Positions 43,031 through 53,763 of a DNA stretch of 64,000 nucleotides are shown here, one piece after another. The position numbers and the translations under genes are program-made. Within the stretch, counting starts at the first letter, position 1. Every line of letters begins with the position of its first letter. Source of the DNA: Streptomyces tauricus (lineage in GTDB: Bacteria; Actinomycetota; Actinomycetes; Streptomycetales; Streptomycetaceae). The stretch lies in NCBI RefSeq assembly GCF_014650955.1, contig NZ_BMVY01000008.1, positions 124,001 through 188,000 of the forward strand, in the 5' to 3' direction. Under the pieces are notes generated by a model, which ran no database searches, was not told the DNA's origin, and saw only the letters and a list, made by a program, of their open reading frames with translations.

Positions 43031-44785
43031 GTGGCAGCACCTAAGAAGGGCCGACAGGGCACCCAGGGCAGGCCGGGGCGCACCTTGGCCCTGATCCTGA
43101 TCGCCATCGTGGCGCTCACCGGCGGCATGTTCGCCTCCGGGCACACGACACCGCGACTGGGCATCGACCTCGCCGGCGGTACGAGCATCACGCTCCAGGC
43201 GAAGAACGAGCCCGGTCAGAAGAACGCGATCAACAAGACCAACATGGACACCGCGGTCGACATCATGAACCGCCGTGTCAACGGTCTGGGCGTCAGCGAA
43301 GCGGAGGTGCAGACCCAGGGCGACAGCAACATCATCGTCAACATCCCCAAGGGTACGAACTCCGAGCAGGCCCGGGAACAGGTCGGCACCACCGCCAAGC
43401 TCTACTTCCGTCCCGTCCTGGTCACCGAGGTCTCCGGCGCCGACGCCGCGACCCCGTCCCCGAGCGCGTCCGGCAGCTCCTCCGCGAGCCCGTCCGCCTC
43501 GGCCGAGGAGAGCGAGAAGGCCACCTCCTCCTCGTCGCCCTCCGCCTCTGCCACCTCGCAGGGCCGGGCGGTCACCGACGCGCTGAAGGCCGACCCCACT
43601 CCCTCGGCGAGCGGCGGGAGTTCCTCCGCCGACGCGTCCGCCTCGCCTTCCGCCTCCGCGAGCACCGACCCGGCGACCGCGAAGCTCCAGGCGCAGTACA
43701 CCGCGCTGGACTGCAGCAAGAAGACGGTCCGCGCCAAGGCCGGTGACGGCGTCAAGGCCGGCGACCCGACCGTGGCCTGCGGCCAGAACTCGCAGGGCCA
43801 GTGGCAGAAGTACATCCTCGGCCCGGCCGAGGTCGAGGGCACGGACGTCGACAAGGCCTCGGCCGTGTTCGACACCCAGGGTGCCGCGGGCTGGAAAGTC
43901 ACCATGGACTTCACCGGCAAGGGCGGCAAGAAGTTCGCGAGCATCACGGGCAAGCTGGCGCAGAACCAGTCCCCGCAGAACCAGTTCGCCATCGTCCTCG
44001 ACGGTGAGGTCGTCTCCGACCCGTACGTCAGCCAGGCGCTGACCGGCGGCACCGCGGAGATCTCCGGCAGCTTCGACCAGCAGGAGGCCCAGGACCTCGC
44101 CAACATGCTGTCGTACGGCGCGCTGCCGCTCACCTTCACCGAGGCGAGCGTCACCACCGTCACCGCCGCGCTCGGCGGCGAGCAGCTGGAGGCCGGTCTG
44201 ATCGCCGGCGCCATCGGCCTGGCCCTGGTCATCATCTACCTGGTGCTCTACTACCGGGGTCTGTCGCTCATCGCCATCGCCTCGCTGCTGGTCTCCGCGG
44301 TCATGACCTACGTGATCATGGCGCTGCTCGGCCCGACCATCGGCTTCGCGCTGAACCTGCCCGCGGTCTGCGGCGCCATCGTGGCCATCGGCATCACGGC
44401 GGACTCGTTCATCGTGTTCTTCGAACGCATCCGTGACGAGATCCGCGAAGGCCGTTCGATGCGTCCCGCCGTCGAGCGTGCCTGGCCGCGCGCCCGGCGC
44501 ACCATCCTGGTCTCCGACTTCGTGTCGTTCCTCGCCGCCGCCGTGCTCTTCGTCGTCACCGTCGGCAAGGTCCAGGGCTTCGCCTTCACCCTGGGTCTGA
44601 CCACCCTGCTCGACGTGGTCGTCGTCTTCTTCTTCACCAAGCCGCTCATGACGATCCTGGCCCGCAGGAAGTTCTTCGCCGAGGGCCACAGCTGGTCCGG
44701 CCTCGACCCGAAGCGACTGGGCGTCCAGCCGCCGCTGCGCCGCACCCGTCGCGCGTCCGCCCCCGTCGACACGAAGGAGGCGTGA
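43031..44785 (+). CDS. secD: Protein translocase subunit SecD
   Basis: A 584-residue proton-driven Sec partner. It has an N-terminal helix (LALILIAIVALTGGMFAS), motif D1 PRLGIDLAGGTSITLQ, a large periplasmic P1 domain, and six helices in total with motif AVCGAIVAIGITADSFIVFF. Residues about 139-216 form a Ser/Ala/Pro-rich low-complexity insert (PSPSASGSSSASPSASAEES and similar) inside P1 that is absent from E. coli SecD. GTG 43031 has GAGAAG upstream. Only one base separates it from secF. Confidence 0.95.
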   Translation: MAAPKKGRQGTQGRPGRTLALILIAIVALTGGMFASGHTTPRLGIDLAGGTSITLQAKNEPGQKNAINKTNMDTAVDIMNRRVNGLGVSEAEVQTQGDSNIIVNIPKGTNSEQAREQVGTTAKLYFRPVLVTEVSGADAATPSPSASGSSSASPSASAEESEKATSSSSPSASATSQGRAVTDALKADPTPSASGGSSSADASASPSASASTDPATAKLQAQYTALDCSKKTVRAKAGDGVKAGDPTVACGQNSQGQWQKYILGPAEVEGTDVDKASAVFDTQGAAGWKVTMDFTGKGGKKFASITGKLAQNQSPQNQFAIVLDGEVVSDPYVSQALTGGTAEISGSFDQQEAQDLANMLSYGALPLTFTEASVTTVTAALGGEQLEAGLIAGAIGLALVIIYLVLYYRGLSLIAIASLLVSAVMTYVIMALLGPTIGFALNLPAVCGAIVAIGITADSFIVFFERIRDEIREGRSMRPAVERAWPRARRTILVSDFVSFLAAAVLFVVTVGKVQGFAFTLGLTTLLDVVVVFFFTKPLMTILARRKFFAEGHSWSGLDPKRLGVQPPLRRTRRASAPVDTKEA

Positions 44786-44786
44786 G

Positions 44787-45917
44787 ATGTCGAAACTCGG
44801 CACCCTCGGCGCCCGGCTCCACCGCGGTGAGATCGGCTACGACTTCGTCGGCAAGCGCAAGATCTGGTACGGCGTCTCGATCCTGATCACCATCACGGCG
44901 ATCCTGGGCCTCGCGGTACGCGGCCTGAACATGGGCATCGAGTTCCAGGGCGGCGCCGTCTTCACCACCGAGCGCACCAGCATCTCGGTGAGCCAGGCCG
45001 AGACGTACGCGGAAGAGGCCTCCGGCCACGACGCGATCGTCCAGAAGCTCGGCAACGGCGGACTGCGCATCCAGGTCGCCGGCGTCGACACCAGCAAGTC
45101 CGACCAGATCAAGCAGCAGCTCGCCAAGGACCTGAAGGTCGACTCCGAGAAGATCGCGGCCGACCTGGTCGGCCCCAGCTGGGGTGATCAGGTCGCCAAC
45201 AAGGCCTGGCAGGGCCTGGCGATCTTCATGGTCCTGGTGGTGATCTATCTGGCGATCGCCTTCGAGTGGCGCATGGCCGCGGCCGCCCTCGTGGCGCTCA
45301 TCCACGACATCACCATCACGGTCGGCGTCTACGCACTGGTCGGCTTCGAAGTCACACCGGGCACCGTGATCGGTCTGCTCACGATCCTCGGTTACTCGCT
45401 GTACGACACGGTGGTGGTCTTCGACAGCCTCAAGGAACAGACGAAGGACATCACCAAACAGACCCGCTACACGTACAGCGAGATCGCCGACCGCTCGATC
45501 AACGGCACCCTGGTGCGTTCCATCAACACCACGGTCGTCGCGCTGCTCCCGGTGGCGGGCCTGCTGTTCATCGGTGGCGGTGTCCTCGGCGCGGGCATGC
45601 TCAACGACATCTCGCTGTCGCTGTTCGTCGGCCTCGCGGCCGGTGCGTACTCCTCGATCTTCATCGCCACGCCGCTCGTCGCCGACCTCAAGGAGCGCGA
45701 GCCGCAGATAAAGGCACTGAGGAAGCGCGTCCTGGCCAAGCGGGCCGCCGCCGCGGCGAAGGGCGAGTCCCTGGAGACCCCGGTCGTCGAGCGTTCGTAC
45801 GAGGACGATGAGCCGGATGACGAGGCGACCCCCGCGGTCGTCGGACCCCGTGCCCAGCGGGCCCAGCCGTCGTCCCGCGGCAGGGGTCGCGGCCGTCCCT
45901 CGGGCAAGCGCCGATGA
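44787..45917 (+). CDS. secF: Protein translocase subunit SecF
   Basis: A 376-residue six-helix partner of SecD: GLNMGIEFQGGAVFTTERTS (D1-like), the EWRMAAAALVALIHDITITV helix and the YSLYDTVVVFDSLKEQT loop. The C-terminal ~50 residues are basic and Pro/Arg-rich (SSRGRGRGRPSGKRR). Its last codons overlap apt by 4 nt. Confidence 0.95.
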   Translation: MSKLGTLGARLHRGEIGYDFVGKRKIWYGVSILITITAILGLAVRGLNMGIEFQGGAVFTTERTSISVSQAETYAEEASGHDAIVQKLGNGGLRIQVAGVDTSKSDQIKQQLAKDLKVDSEKIAADLVGPSWGDQVANKAWQGLAIFMVLVVIYLAIAFEWRMAAAALVALIHDITITVGVYALVGFEVTPGTVIGLLTILGYSLYDTVVVFDSLKEQTKDITKQTRYTYSEIADRSINGTLVRSINTTVVALLPVAGLLFIGGGVLGAGMLNDISLSLFVGLAAGAYSSIFIATPLVADLKEREPQIKALRKRVLAKRAAAAAKGESLETPVVERSYEDDEPDDEATPAVVGPRAQRAQPSSRGRGRGRPSGKRR

Positions 45918-46453
45918 CCGGCATCGAGGAGCTGCTGCTCAGCCGCATCCGTGACGTGCCGGACTACCCGGAGCCGGGAGTGACGTTCAAGGACATCACC
46001 CCGCTCCTGGCGGACCCGGCGGCGTTCACGGCGCTCACCGAGGCCCTGGCGGAGATCAGCGTCCGCAACGGCGCCACGAAGATCGTCGGCCTGGAGGCCC
46101 GCGGCTTCATCCTGGGCGCTCCCGTCGCGGTCCGCGCCGGACTGGGCTTCATCCCCGTACGCAAGGCCGGCAAGCTCCCCGGAGCGACCCTCAGCCAGTC
46201 GTACGACCTGGAGTACGGCTCCGCCGAGATCGAGGTGCACGCCGAGGACCTGGCGCCGGGCGACCGCGTCATGGTCGTCGACGACGTCCTCGCCACCGGT
46301 GGCACCGCCGAGGCCTCGCTCCAGCTGATCCGCAGGGCGGGCGCCCAGGTCGCCGGAGTCGCCGTTCTCATGGAGCTCGGCTTCCTGGGCGGCCGTGCCC
46401 GTCTGGAGCCGGCCCTGGACGGCGTCCCGCTGGAGGCACTGCTCACGGTCTGA
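45914..46453 (+). CDS. apt: Adenine phosphoribosyltransferase
   Basis: A 179-residue purine salvage enzyme (adenine + PRPP to AMP). The PRPP loop is VMVVDDVLATGGTAEA; VTFKDITPLLADPAAF and GLEARGFILGAPVAV are family blocks. ATGA overlap with secF couples it to the Sec operon, the usual Streptomyces arrangement secD-secF-apt-relA. Confidence 0.95.
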   Translation: MTGIEELLLSRIRDVPDYPEPGVTFKDITPLLADPAAFTALTEALAEISVRNGATKIVGLEARGFILGAPVAVRAGLGFIPVRKAGKLPGATLSQSYDLEYGSAEIEVHAEDLAPGDRVMVVDDVLATGGTAEASLQLIRRAGAQVAGVAVLMELGFLGGRARLEPALDGVPLEALLTV

Positions 46454-46531
46454 GCGAGCGCACGGCCTGCCGCCCGGCAACCGGGCGGACACCCGTCCGA
46501 CACCGCTCAGAACCCCGCAGGACACCGCGCA

Positions 46532-46561
46532 GGCGGGTCCCGGAGGAATCCGGGACCCGCC
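46532..46561 (+). terminator. 12-bp hairpin between apt and relA
   Basis: GGCGGGTCCCGG (46532-46543) and CCGGGACCCGCC (46550-46561) form a perfect stem with loop AGGAAT, followed by TCTCGTGTTTCTCC. A weak TACCAT (46626-46631) downstream may be the relA -10 box. Confidence 0.7.
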
Positions 46562-46681
46562 TCTCGTGTTTCTCCAGTGGAAGGCCGTCCCACCGGCCGA
46601 AGGGGAGACCCGGGCCCGGGATCGCTACCATGGGGTTTCCGGAGCCTGACCGGGGACCCGGATCGCGCACGAGGAGCCCTC

Positions 46682-49246
46682 TTGCCAGACGAGGCCCAGC
46701 CACTCGCCCCCAGGGCCGAACGCCCGGGGGTACCACCGGCCGCCAAGCCCGACCAGCCCGCGGCGCCCGCGCCCGCCGGGCCCGCAGCCGCGCCCGCGAA
46801 GAACGGGTCGGCCGCCCCGGCCAAGGCGGCGGATCAGCCACGTCCCGAGCCGGCGGCTCCCGAGCGGCAGGCATCCACGCCCGCGGCCCGCCCCGCGTCC
46901 GCCGCCCGGCCCGCCTCCGGTCAGCCCGCGCGCTCCGGTGGTGGCTCCTCCAACCGTGTACGGGCCCGGCTCGCCCGTCTCGGCGTCCAGCGCTCGAACC
47001 CGTACAACCCGGTTCTGGAGCCGCTGCTGCGGATAGTGCGCAGCAACGACCCGAAGATCGAGACGTCGACGCTGCGGCAGGTCGAGCGCGCCTACCAGGT
47101 CGCCGAGCGCTGGCACCGCGGCCAGAAGCGCAAGAGCGGCGACCCGTACATCACGCACCCGCTCGCGGTGACGACGATCCTCGCCGAGCTGGGCATGGAC
47201 CCGGCCACGCTGATGGCGGGACTCCTGCACGACACCGTCGAGGACACCGAGTACGGGCTCGACACCCTCCGCAAGGACTTCGGCGACCAGGTCGCCCTGC
47301 TCGTCGACGGCGTCACCAAGCTCGACAAGGTCAAGTTCGGCGAGGCCGCGCAGGCCGAGACCGTCCGCAAGATGGTCGTCGCCATGGCCAAGGACCCGCG
47401 CGTCCTGGTCATCAAGCTCGCCGACCGCCTGCACAACATGCGCACCATGCGGTATCTCAAGCGCGAGAAGCAGGAGAAGAAGGCGCGCGAGACCCTGGAG
47501 ATCTACGCGCCGCTCGCCCACCGCCTGGGCATGAACACCATCAAGTGGGAGCTGGAGGACCTCGCCTTCGCGATCCTCTACCCCAAGATGTACGACGAGA
47601 TCGTGCGCCTGGTCGCCGAGCGCGCCCCCAAGCGCGACGAGTACCTCGCCATAGTGACCGACGAGGTCCAGTCCGACCTGCGCGCGGCCCGTATCAAGGC
47701 GACCGTCACCGGCCGCCCGAAGCACTACTACAGCGTCTACCAGAAGATGATCGTCCGCGGCCGTGACTTCGCGGAGATCTACGACCTGGTGGGCATCCGC
47801 GTCCTCGTCGACACGGTCCGCGACTGCTACGCGGCGCTGGGCACCGTCCACGCCCGCTGGAACCCGGTTCCGGGGCGGTTCAAGGACTACATCGCGATGC
47901 CCAAGTTCAACATGTACCAGTCGCTGCACACGACGGTCATCGGCCCCAACGGCAAGCCGGTCGAACTCCAGATCCGTACGTTCGACATGCACCGCCGCGC
48001 CGAGTACGGCATCGCGGCCCACTGGAAGTACAAGCAGGAGGCCGTCGCCGGCGCCTCCAAGGTGCGCTCCGACCAGCCGCGTACCACCGGCAAGGACGAC
48101 CACCTCAACGACATGGCGTGGCTGCGCCAGCTCCTCGACTGGCAGAAGGAGACCGAGGACCCGGGCGAGTTCCTGGAGTCCCTGCGCTTCGACCTCTCCC
48201 GCAACGAGGTCTTCGTCTTCACGCCGAAGGGCGATGTGATAGCGCTGCCGGCCGGCGCCACACCCGTCGACTTCTCCTACGCGGTGCACACGGAGGTGGG
48301 TCACCGCACGATAGGAGCACGGGTCAACGGACGCCTCGTACCGCTGGAGTCGACCCTCGACAACGGCGACCTGGTGGAGGTCTTCACCTCCAAGGCGGCC
48401 GGCGCCGGACCCTCCCGGGACTGGCTGGGCTTCGTCAAGTCGCCCCGCGCCCGCAACAAGATCCGCGCCTGGTTCTCCAAGGAGCGCCGCGACGAGGCGA
48501 TCGAGCAGGGCAAGGACGCCATCGCGCGGGCCATGCGCAAGCAGAACCTGCCGATCCAGCGCATCCTCACCGGCGACTCGCTGGTCACCCTCGCGCACGA
48601 GATGCGCTACCCCGACATCTCGTCCCTGTACGCGGCGATCGGCGAGGGCCATGTGGCCGCGCAGGGTGTCGTGCAGAAGCTCGTGCAGGCGCTCGGCGGC
48701 GAGGAGGCCGCCACCGAGGAGATCGACGAGAGCGTCCCGCCGGCCCGCGGCCGTGGCCGCAAGCGCCGCTCGAACGCCGACCCGGGTGTCGTCGTCAAGG
48801 GCGTCGACGACGTGTGGGTCAAGCTGGCCCGCTGTTGTACGCCCGTCCCCGGCGACCCGATCATGGGCTTCGTGACGCGCGGCAGCGGGGTGTCGGTCCA
48901 CCGCACGGACTGCGTCAACGTCGACTCCCTGTCCCGCGAGCCCGAGCGCATCCTCGACGTCGAGTGGGCCCCCACCCAGTCCTCGGTGTTCCTGGTCGCC
49001 ATCCAGGTCGAGGCGCTGGACCGCTCGCGGCTGCTCTCGGACGTCACGAGGGTCCTGTCCGACCAGCACGTCAACATCCTGTCCGCGGCCGTCCAGACGT
49101 CCCGCGACCGGGTGGCCACCTCCCGCTTCACCTTCGAGATGGGCGACCCCAAGCACCTGGGCCACGTCCTGAAGGCGGTCAGGGGAGTGGAGGGCGTGTA
49201 CGACGTCTACCGCGTCACCTCGGCCCGCAGGCCCTCGGAGGCCTGA
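46682..49246 (+). CDS. relA: (p)ppGpp synthetase/hydrolase, RelA/SpoT type
   Basis: An 854-residue bifunctional Rel. The N-terminal ~90 residues are Pro/Ala low complexity. The HD hydrolase domain keeps its metal site ([20 protein letters not shown], residues ~180), so ppGpp breakdown is expected; the synthetase domain contains [23 protein letters not shown] (about 510-575, [20 protein letters not shown]), a helical region and a C-terminal ACT domain (about 775-850) follow. The start is TTG 46682, with GAGGAG 5 nt upstream and MPDEAQPL matching the known protein. It makes the stringent response alarmone that links amino-acid starvation to antibiotic production. Confidence 0.95.
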   Translation: MPDEAQPLAPRAERPGVPPAAKPDQPAAPAPAGPAAAPAKNGSAAPAKAADQPRPEPAAPERQASTPAARPASAARPASGQPARSGGGSSNRVRARLARLGVQRSNPYNPVLEPLLRIVRSNDPKIETSTLRQVERAYQVAERWHRGQKRKSGDPYITHPLAVTTILAELGMDPATLMAGLLHDTVEDTEYGLDTLRKDFGDQVALLVDGVTKLDKVKFGEAAQAETVRKMVVAMAKDPRVLVIKLADRLHNMRTMRYLKREKQEKKARETLEIYAPLAHRLGMNTIKWELEDLAFAILYPKMYDEIVRLVAERAPKRDEYLAIVTDEVQSDLRAARIKATVTGRPKHYYSVYQKMIVRGRDFAEIYDLVGIRVLVDTVRDCYAALGTVHARWNPVPGRFKDYIAMPKFNMYQSLHTTVIGPNGKPVELQIRTFDMHRRAEYGIAAHWKYKQEAVAGASKVRSDQPRTTGKDDHLNDMAWLRQLLDWQKETEDPGEFLESLRFDLSRNEVFVFTPKGDVIALPAGATPVDFSYAVHTEVGHRTIGARVNGRLVPLESTLDNGDLVEVFTSKAAGAGPSRDWLGFVKSPRARNKIRAWFSKERRDEAIEQGKDAIARAMRKQNLPIQRILTGDSLVTLAHEMRYPDISSLYAAIGEGHVAAQGVVQKLVQALGGEEAATEEIDESVPPARGRGRKRRSNADPGVVVKGVDDVWVKLARCCTPVPGDPIMGFVTRGSGVSVHRTDCVNVDSLSREPERILDVEWAPTQSSVFLVAIQVEALDRSRLLSDVTRVLSDQHVNILSAAVQTSRDRVATSRFTFEMGDPKHLGHVLKAVRGVEGVYDVYRVTSARRPSEA

Positions 49247-49258
49247 CGGCCCGACACC

Positions 49259-49306
49259 ACACAGGAGGGGCTCCCGTACAGGTTCGTACGGGAGCCCCTC
49301 CTGTGT
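49259..49306. terminator. 21-bp perfect terminator hairpin between relA and the DUF349 gene
   Basis: Arms 49259-49279 and 49286-49306 are exact reverse complements (ACACAGGAGGGGCTCCCGTA and on), loop AGGTTC. It lies between convergent genes, 12 nt after relA and 15 nt before the DUF349 stop, and probably ends both. Confidence 0.85.
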
Positions 49307-49321
49307 TCGTGATTCGGCGTG

Positions 49322-50551
49322 CTACCCGCCGAACTCGTGCAGGCCCTTCAGCGCCTGGTCCAGCAGCGCCTGCCGGCCGTCGAGTTCCCGCTGGAGCTTG
49401 TCGGCCTTCGCGTTGTTCCCCGCGGCGCGTGCCGTCTCGATCTGCCCCTGGAGCTTGTCCACGGCCGCCTGCAGCTGCCCGGTCAGACCCTCCGCACGCG
49501 CGCGTGCCTCCGGGTTCGTCCGGCGCCACTCGGTCTCCTCGGACTCCTGGAGAGCCCGCTCCACCGCGTGCATCCGCCCCTCGACCTTCGGGCGGGCGTC
49601 CCGCGGCACATGACCGATGGCCTCCCACCGCTCGTTGATCGAGCGGAAAGCGGCCCTGGCCGCCTTCAGATCCTGCACCGGGACGAGCTTCTCGGCCTCC
49701 TCGGCCAGCTCCTCCTTGAGCTTCAGGTTCTCCGTCTGCTCCGCGTCCCGCTCGGCGAAGACCGAGCTGCGCGCCGCGAAGAACACGTCCTGGGCGCCGC
49801 GGAAGCGGTTCCACAGGTCGTCCTCGTGCTCGCGCTGGGCACGGCCCGCGGCCTTCCAGTCCGCCATCAGCTCGCGGTAACGGGCCGCCGTCGGACCCCA
49901 GTCCGACGAGGCCGAGAGCGACTCGGCCTCCGCGACCAGCTTCTCCTTGGTCTTGCGGGCCTCCTCGCGCTGCGCGTCCAGCGACGCGAAGTGCGCCTTG
50001 CGCCGCTTGGAGAACGCCGAGCGCGCGTGCGAGAAGCGGTGCCACAGCTCGTCGTCGGACTTCCGGTCGAGCCTCGGCAGGCCCTTCCAGGTGTCCACGA
50101 GCGCGCGCAGCCGCTCACCGGCGGCCCGCCACTGGTCGGACTGGGCCAGCTCCTCCGCCTCGACGACCAGCGCCTCCTTGGAGTGCCTGGCCTCGTCGGA
50201 CTGCTTCGCCCGCTGCGCCTTGCGCTCCTCACGACGGGCGTCGACCGTCTCGACGAGCTTGTCCAGCCGGACCTTCAGCGCGTCGAGATCCCCGACCGCG
50301 TGGTGGGCGTCCACCTGTTCGCGGATATGGGCGATGGCGACCTGGGCGTCCTTCGAGGACAGGTCGGTGGTCTTCACCCGTCGTTCGAGGAGGCCGATCT
50401 CCACGACCAGGCCCTCGTACTTGCGCTCGAAGTAGGCCAGTGCCTCGTCGGGGGTACCGGCCTGCCAGGAACCGACGACCTGCTCGCCGTCGGCGGTACG
50501 CACGTACACGGTGCCCGTCTCGTCGACGCGGCCCCACGGGTCGCTGCTCAC
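49322..50551 (-). CDS. DUF349 repeat protein
   Basis: A 409-residue protein built of helical DUF349 units, visible as W-x-x-x-G-x3-R-x3-D-x-LW-x-RF patterns (e.g. WKGLPRLDRKSDDELWHRF; WKAAGRAQREHEDDLWNRF; NERWEAIGHVPRD), and ending in a coiled coil. It is very Glu/Lys/Arg rich. DUF349 proteins are of unknown function and are frequently found beside relA. The GTG at 50551 has GGAGGAGG 4 nt upstream; the ORF continues 5' but without a ribosome site. No catalytic motif. Confidence 0.85.
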   Translation of the reverse strand: MSSDPWGRVDETGTVYVRTADGEQVVGSWQAGTPDEALAYFERKYEGLVVEIGLLERRVKTTDLSSKDAQVAIAHIREQVDAHHAVGDLDALKVRLDKLVETVDARREERKAQRAKQSDEARHSKEALVVEAEELAQSDQWRAAGERLRALVDTWKGLPRLDRKSDDELWHRFSHARSAFSKRRKAHFASLDAQREEARKTKEKLVAEAESLSASSDWGPTAARYRELMADWKAAGRAQREHEDDLWNRFRGAQDVFFAARSSVFAERDAEQTENLKLKEELAEEAEKLVPVQDLKAARAAFRSINERWEAIGHVPRDARPKVEGRMHAVERALQESEETEWRRTNPEARARAEGLTGQLQAAVDKLQGQIETARAAGNNAKADKLQRELDGRQALLDQALKGLHEFGG

Positions 50552-50686
50552 AGCGCCTCCTCCACATGATGCCTGCGTGGGGCTGCTTTGCCCCCGGGCA
50601 TCGTCCACAGTTTCGTCACGGCCAACATAGGCGACCGGCGGGGCGGCTGTCCGCATCCCGCGCGACCGAAATTTCGCTGCCGAGGG

Positions 50687-51529
50687 TCAGGATTTCGTCA
50701 CGGTCGCCTTGTCGATCACGACGGTCGCGTTGGGGGTGCCGTCGCCCTGGCCAGTGCTCTCGCCGGCGGCCGCGATTTTCTTCAGCACCTTCATGCCCGA
50801 TTCGGAAATCGTGCCGAACGGTGTGTAGTTGGCCGGCAACTGACTGTCCTGGTAGACGAGGAAGAACTGGCTGCCGCCGCTGTCGCGGCCTTCCTTCGTC
50901 TGCGCGTTGTACTGGTTGGCCATCGCCACCGTGCCCGCCGGGTACACATCGCCCTTGAGGCGCTTGTCCTTGAGGTTCTCGTCGGGAATGGTGTAGCCGG
51001 GACCGCCCATGCCGGTGCCCTGCGGGTCGCCGCACTGGAGCACGTAGATGCCGTTCGTGGTGAGGCGGTGGCACTTGGTGTGGTCCAGATAGCCCTTGCC
51101 CACCAGGAAGCTGAACGAGTTCACGGTGTGCGGGGCCTTCGAGGCCGGCATGTCGATGTCTATCGCGCCGCAGGTCGTCTGCAGCTTCATCGTGTAGTCC
51201 GCCGACTTGTCGATGGTGATCGCCGGTTCCTTCTTGTAGGTCAGCGACTTCACCTTGCCCGCGGCGGCCTTGTCACAGGGGTCCGGAGCCTTGCTGGGGG
51301 CGGAGGCGCTGGGGCTGGCCTCCGCGGCCGCGTTCGACTTGTCGTCGTCGTCCTTCTTGAAGACCCCGGTCGCGTACGACACCACACTGCCGACGACGAT
51401 CACGCCGAGGACCGACGCGATCACCGCGTTACGAGCGTGGGCCTTGCGCCGAGCGGACGTACGCCGCTGCTGTTGCCGCAAGAACTTCTCCCGGGCGAGC
51501 TGACGCCGCCGCTGTTCCTGGGTGACCAC
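50687..51529 (-). CDS. Membrane-tethered cyclophilin-type peptidyl-prolyl isomerase
   Basis: A 280-residue protein: a basic cytoplasmic N-terminus (about 1-33), one membrane helix (AVIASVLGVIVVGSVVSYATG), a Lys/Asp-rich linker then an Ala/Ser/Pro linker, and a C-terminal cyclophilin fold (about 110-280: ICG-type TCGAIDIDMPASKAPHTVNS, KCHRLTTNGIYVLQCGDPQG, SGGSQFFLVYQDSQLPANY, FGTISESGMKVL). The catalytic Phe-His-Arg of cyclophilin A reads CHR here, so activity may be reduced. It is extracytoplasmic by topology. GTG 51529 has GAGGAG 8 nt upstream. Confidence 0.88.
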   Translation of the reverse strand: MVTQEQRRRQLAREKFLRQQQRRTSARRKAHARNAVIASVLGVIVVGSVVSYATGVFKKDDDDKSNAAAEASPSASAPSKAPDPCDKAAAGKVKSLTYKKEPAITIDKSADYTMKLQTTCGAIDIDMPASKAPHTVNSFSFLVGKGYLDHTKCHRLTTNGIYVLQCGDPQGTGMGGPGYTIPDENLKDKRLKGDVYPAGTVAMANQYNAQTKEGRDSGGSQFFLVYQDSQLPANYTPFGTISESGMKVLKKIAAAGESTGQGDGTPNATVVIDKATVTKS

Positions 51530-51722
51530 CGGGTTATCTCCTCATGCGTCTCGTACGTCAGGTGGGACGCGTGCGTCTTGTGAGCCGACCGCCTGCGTGT
51601 GCCCCGTACCGTATATGGGTTCGCTGTGGTTCCGGCAGCGCCGGTAGGCTCTGAACCGCAGCGAAGCCATTCCCCGTACGACATACCGACGCGCCGTATC
51701 GACGCCATACCGAAGGACGAAC

Positions 51723-52439
51723 GTGCTCATTGCCGGGTTCCCCGCCGGGGCCTGGGGCACCAACTGTTATCTGGTCGCCCCCGCCGCCGGTGAGGAGTGC
51801 GTGATCATCGACCCGGGCCACCAGGCCGCCCAGGGAGTCGAGGAGACGCTCGCCAAGCATCGGCTCAAGCCCGTCGCCGTCGTCCTCACGCACGGCCACA
51901 TCGACCATGTGGCCTCGGTGGTCCCGGTGTGCGGCGCGCACGACGTGCCCGCCTGGATCCACCCCGAGGACCGGTACATGATGAGCGACCCGGAGCGGGC
52001 ACTCGGCCGCTCGATCGGCATGCCGCTCATGGGTGAGCTCACCATCGGTGAACCGGACGACGTGCGGGAACTGACGGACGGCGCCGCGCTGAAGCTCGCC
52101 GGCCTCGACTTCTCGGTCGCGCACGCGCCCGGCCATACGAAGGGGTCGGTGACGTTCCGGATGCCCGAGACCACGGAGATCCCTTCCGTGTTCTTCTCCG
52201 GGGATCTGCTCTTCGCCGGCTCCATCGGACGCACCGACCTGCCCGGCGGCGACATGGACGAGATGCTCGGCTCGCTGGCACGTGTGTGCCTGCCGCTCGA
52301 CGACTCGACCGTGGTGCTGTCCGGCCACGGCGCCCAGACGACCATCGGCCAGGAGCGCGCCACCAACCCGTATCTGCGGCAGGTGGCGGCGCCCGGCCCC
52401 GGAGCGGACCCCACCTCCGCTCCTCGACGAGGAATGTGA
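51723..52439 (+). CDS. Metallo-beta-lactamase-fold hydrolase (glyoxalase II-like)
   Basis: A 238-residue protein with the metal site [13 protein letters not shown] (HxHxDH), later [12 protein letters not shown] and [20 protein letters not shown], and C-terminal [20 protein letters not shown]; these are the seven ligands of a binuclear Zn/Fe hydrolase such as glyoxalase II. The thioester or other substrate is unknown. GTG 51723 has AAGGA about 6 nt upstream. hisS begins 13 nt downstream. Confidence 0.9.
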   Translation: MLIAGFPAGAWGTNCYLVAPAAGEECVIIDPGHQAAQGVEETLAKHRLKPVAVVLTHGHIDHVASVVPVCGAHDVPAWIHPEDRYMMSDPERALGRSIGMPLMGELTIGEPDDVRELTDGAALKLAGLDFSVAHAPGHTKGSVTFRMPETTEIPSVFFSGDLLFAGSIGRTDLPGGDMDEMLGSLARVCLPLDDSTVVLSGHGAQTTIGQERATNPYLRQVAAPGPGADPTSAPRRGM

Positions 52440-52452
52440 CGAGAGACCTCCC

Positions 52453-53715
52453 GTGAGCACCTTCAAGGCCCCCAAGGGCACGTACGACCTGATTCCGCCG
52501 GACAGCGCGAAGTACCTCGCGGTGCGCGAGGCGATCGCCGCTCCGCTGCGCAACTCCGGTTACGGCTACATCGAGACGCCCGGCTTCGAGAGCGTCGAGC
52601 TGTTCGCGCGCGGGGTCGGTGAGTCCACCGACATCGTGACGAAGGAGATGTACGCCTTCGAGACCAAGGGCGGCGACCAGCTGGCGCTGCGCCCCGAGGG
52701 CACGGCCTCCGTGCTGCGGGCCGCCCTGGAGGCCAACCTCCACAAGCTCGGCAACCTCCCCGTCAAGCTCTGGTACTCGGGCTCCTACTACCGCTACGAG
52801 CGCCCGCAGAAGGGCCGGTACAGGCACTTCTCCCAGGTCGGCGCGGAAGCGATCGGCGCCGAGGACCCGGCCCTGGACGCCGAGCTGATCATCCTGGCCG
52901 ACCAGGCGTACCGCTCGCTCGGGCTGCGCGAGTTCCGGATCCTGCTCAACTCGCTGGGCGACAAGGAGTGCCGGCCCGTGTACCGGGCCGCCCTCCAGGA
53001 CTTCCTGCGGGGCCTCGACCTCGACGAGGAGACCTTGCGCCGCGCCGACATCAACCCGCTGCGGGTCCTCGACGACAAGCGGGACGACGTCCAGAAGCAG
53101 CTGGTAGGGGCGCCGCTGCTGCGGGACTACCTGTGCGACGCGTGCAAGGCGTACCACGAGGAGGTGCGCGAGCTGATCACGGCCGCGGGTGTCTCCTACG
53201 AGGACGACGCGAAGCTGGTCCGGGGGCTCGACTACTACACGCGGACGACCTTCGAGTTCGTCCACGACGGGCTCGGTTCGCAGTCCGCGGTCGGGGGTGG
53301 CGGACGCTATGACGGTCTCTCCGAGATGATCGGTGGGCCCGCGCTGCCGTCCGTGGGCTGGGCGCTGGGCGTCGACCGCACGGTCCTCGCCCTTGAGGCC
53401 GAGGGGGTCGCCCTCCAACTGCCCTCCACCACCAGTGTGTTCGCCGTGCCGCTGGGGGAGGAGGCGCGGCGGGTGCTCTTCGGGGTGGTCACCGAGTTGC
53501 GGCGCAACGGGGTCGCTGCGGACTTCTCCTACGGGGCGAAGGGGTTGAAGGGCGCGATGAAGAACGCCAACCGCAGTGGCGCGCGTTACACCGTCGTCGC
53601 CGGTGAGCGGGACCTGTCCGAGGGCGTGGTCCAGCTCAAGGACATGGAGTCCGGGGAACAGGTCGCGGTGGCCGTGAACGAGATCGTCGCAGAACTGGAG
53701 TCCCGCCTGAGCTAG
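52453..53715 (+). CDS. hisS: Histidyl-tRNA synthetase
   Basis: A 420-residue class II synthetase charging tRNA-His. [13 protein letters not shown] at the N-terminus, motif 2 [20 protein letters not shown], the histidine-specific block [20 protein letters not shown] and [17 protein letters not shown] precede the anticodon domain ([20 protein letters not shown]). GTG 52453 has GAGAG upstream; the longer open frame overlaps the hydrolase gene. Typical length. Confidence 0.97.
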   Translation: MSTFKAPKGTYDLIPPDSAKYLAVREAIAAPLRNSGYGYIETPGFESVELFARGVGESTDIVTKEMYAFETKGGDQLALRPEGTASVLRAALEANLHKLGNLPVKLWYSGSYYRYERPQKGRYRHFSQVGAEAIGAEDPALDAELIILADQAYRSLGLREFRILLNSLGDKECRPVYRAALQDFLRGLDLDEETLRRADINPLRVLDDKRDDVQKQLVGAPLLRDYLCDACKAYHEEVRELITAAGVSYEDDAKLVRGLDYYTRTTFEFVHDGLGSQSAVGGGGRYDGLSEMIGGPALPSVGWALGVDRTVLALEAEGVALQLPSTTSVFAVPLGEEARRVLFGVVTELRRNGVAADFSYGAKGLKGAMKNANRSGARYTVVAGERDLSEGVVQLKDMESGEQVAVAVNEIVAELESRLS

Positions 53716-53763
53716 GGCCCCTTTTTTCTCGCCCCCGCCGCCCCTACCCTTCCCGTCACTGAC

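Noticed and set aside
42251..44803. 850-codon minus-strand ORF opposite yajC-secD
   Set aside because: Composition is His/Asp/Arg rich with no domain, and it covers two genes with clear protein signatures on the other strand.
46625..49165. 846-codon minus-strand ORF opposite relA
   Set aside because: Shadow of relA; low complexity and no start signal.
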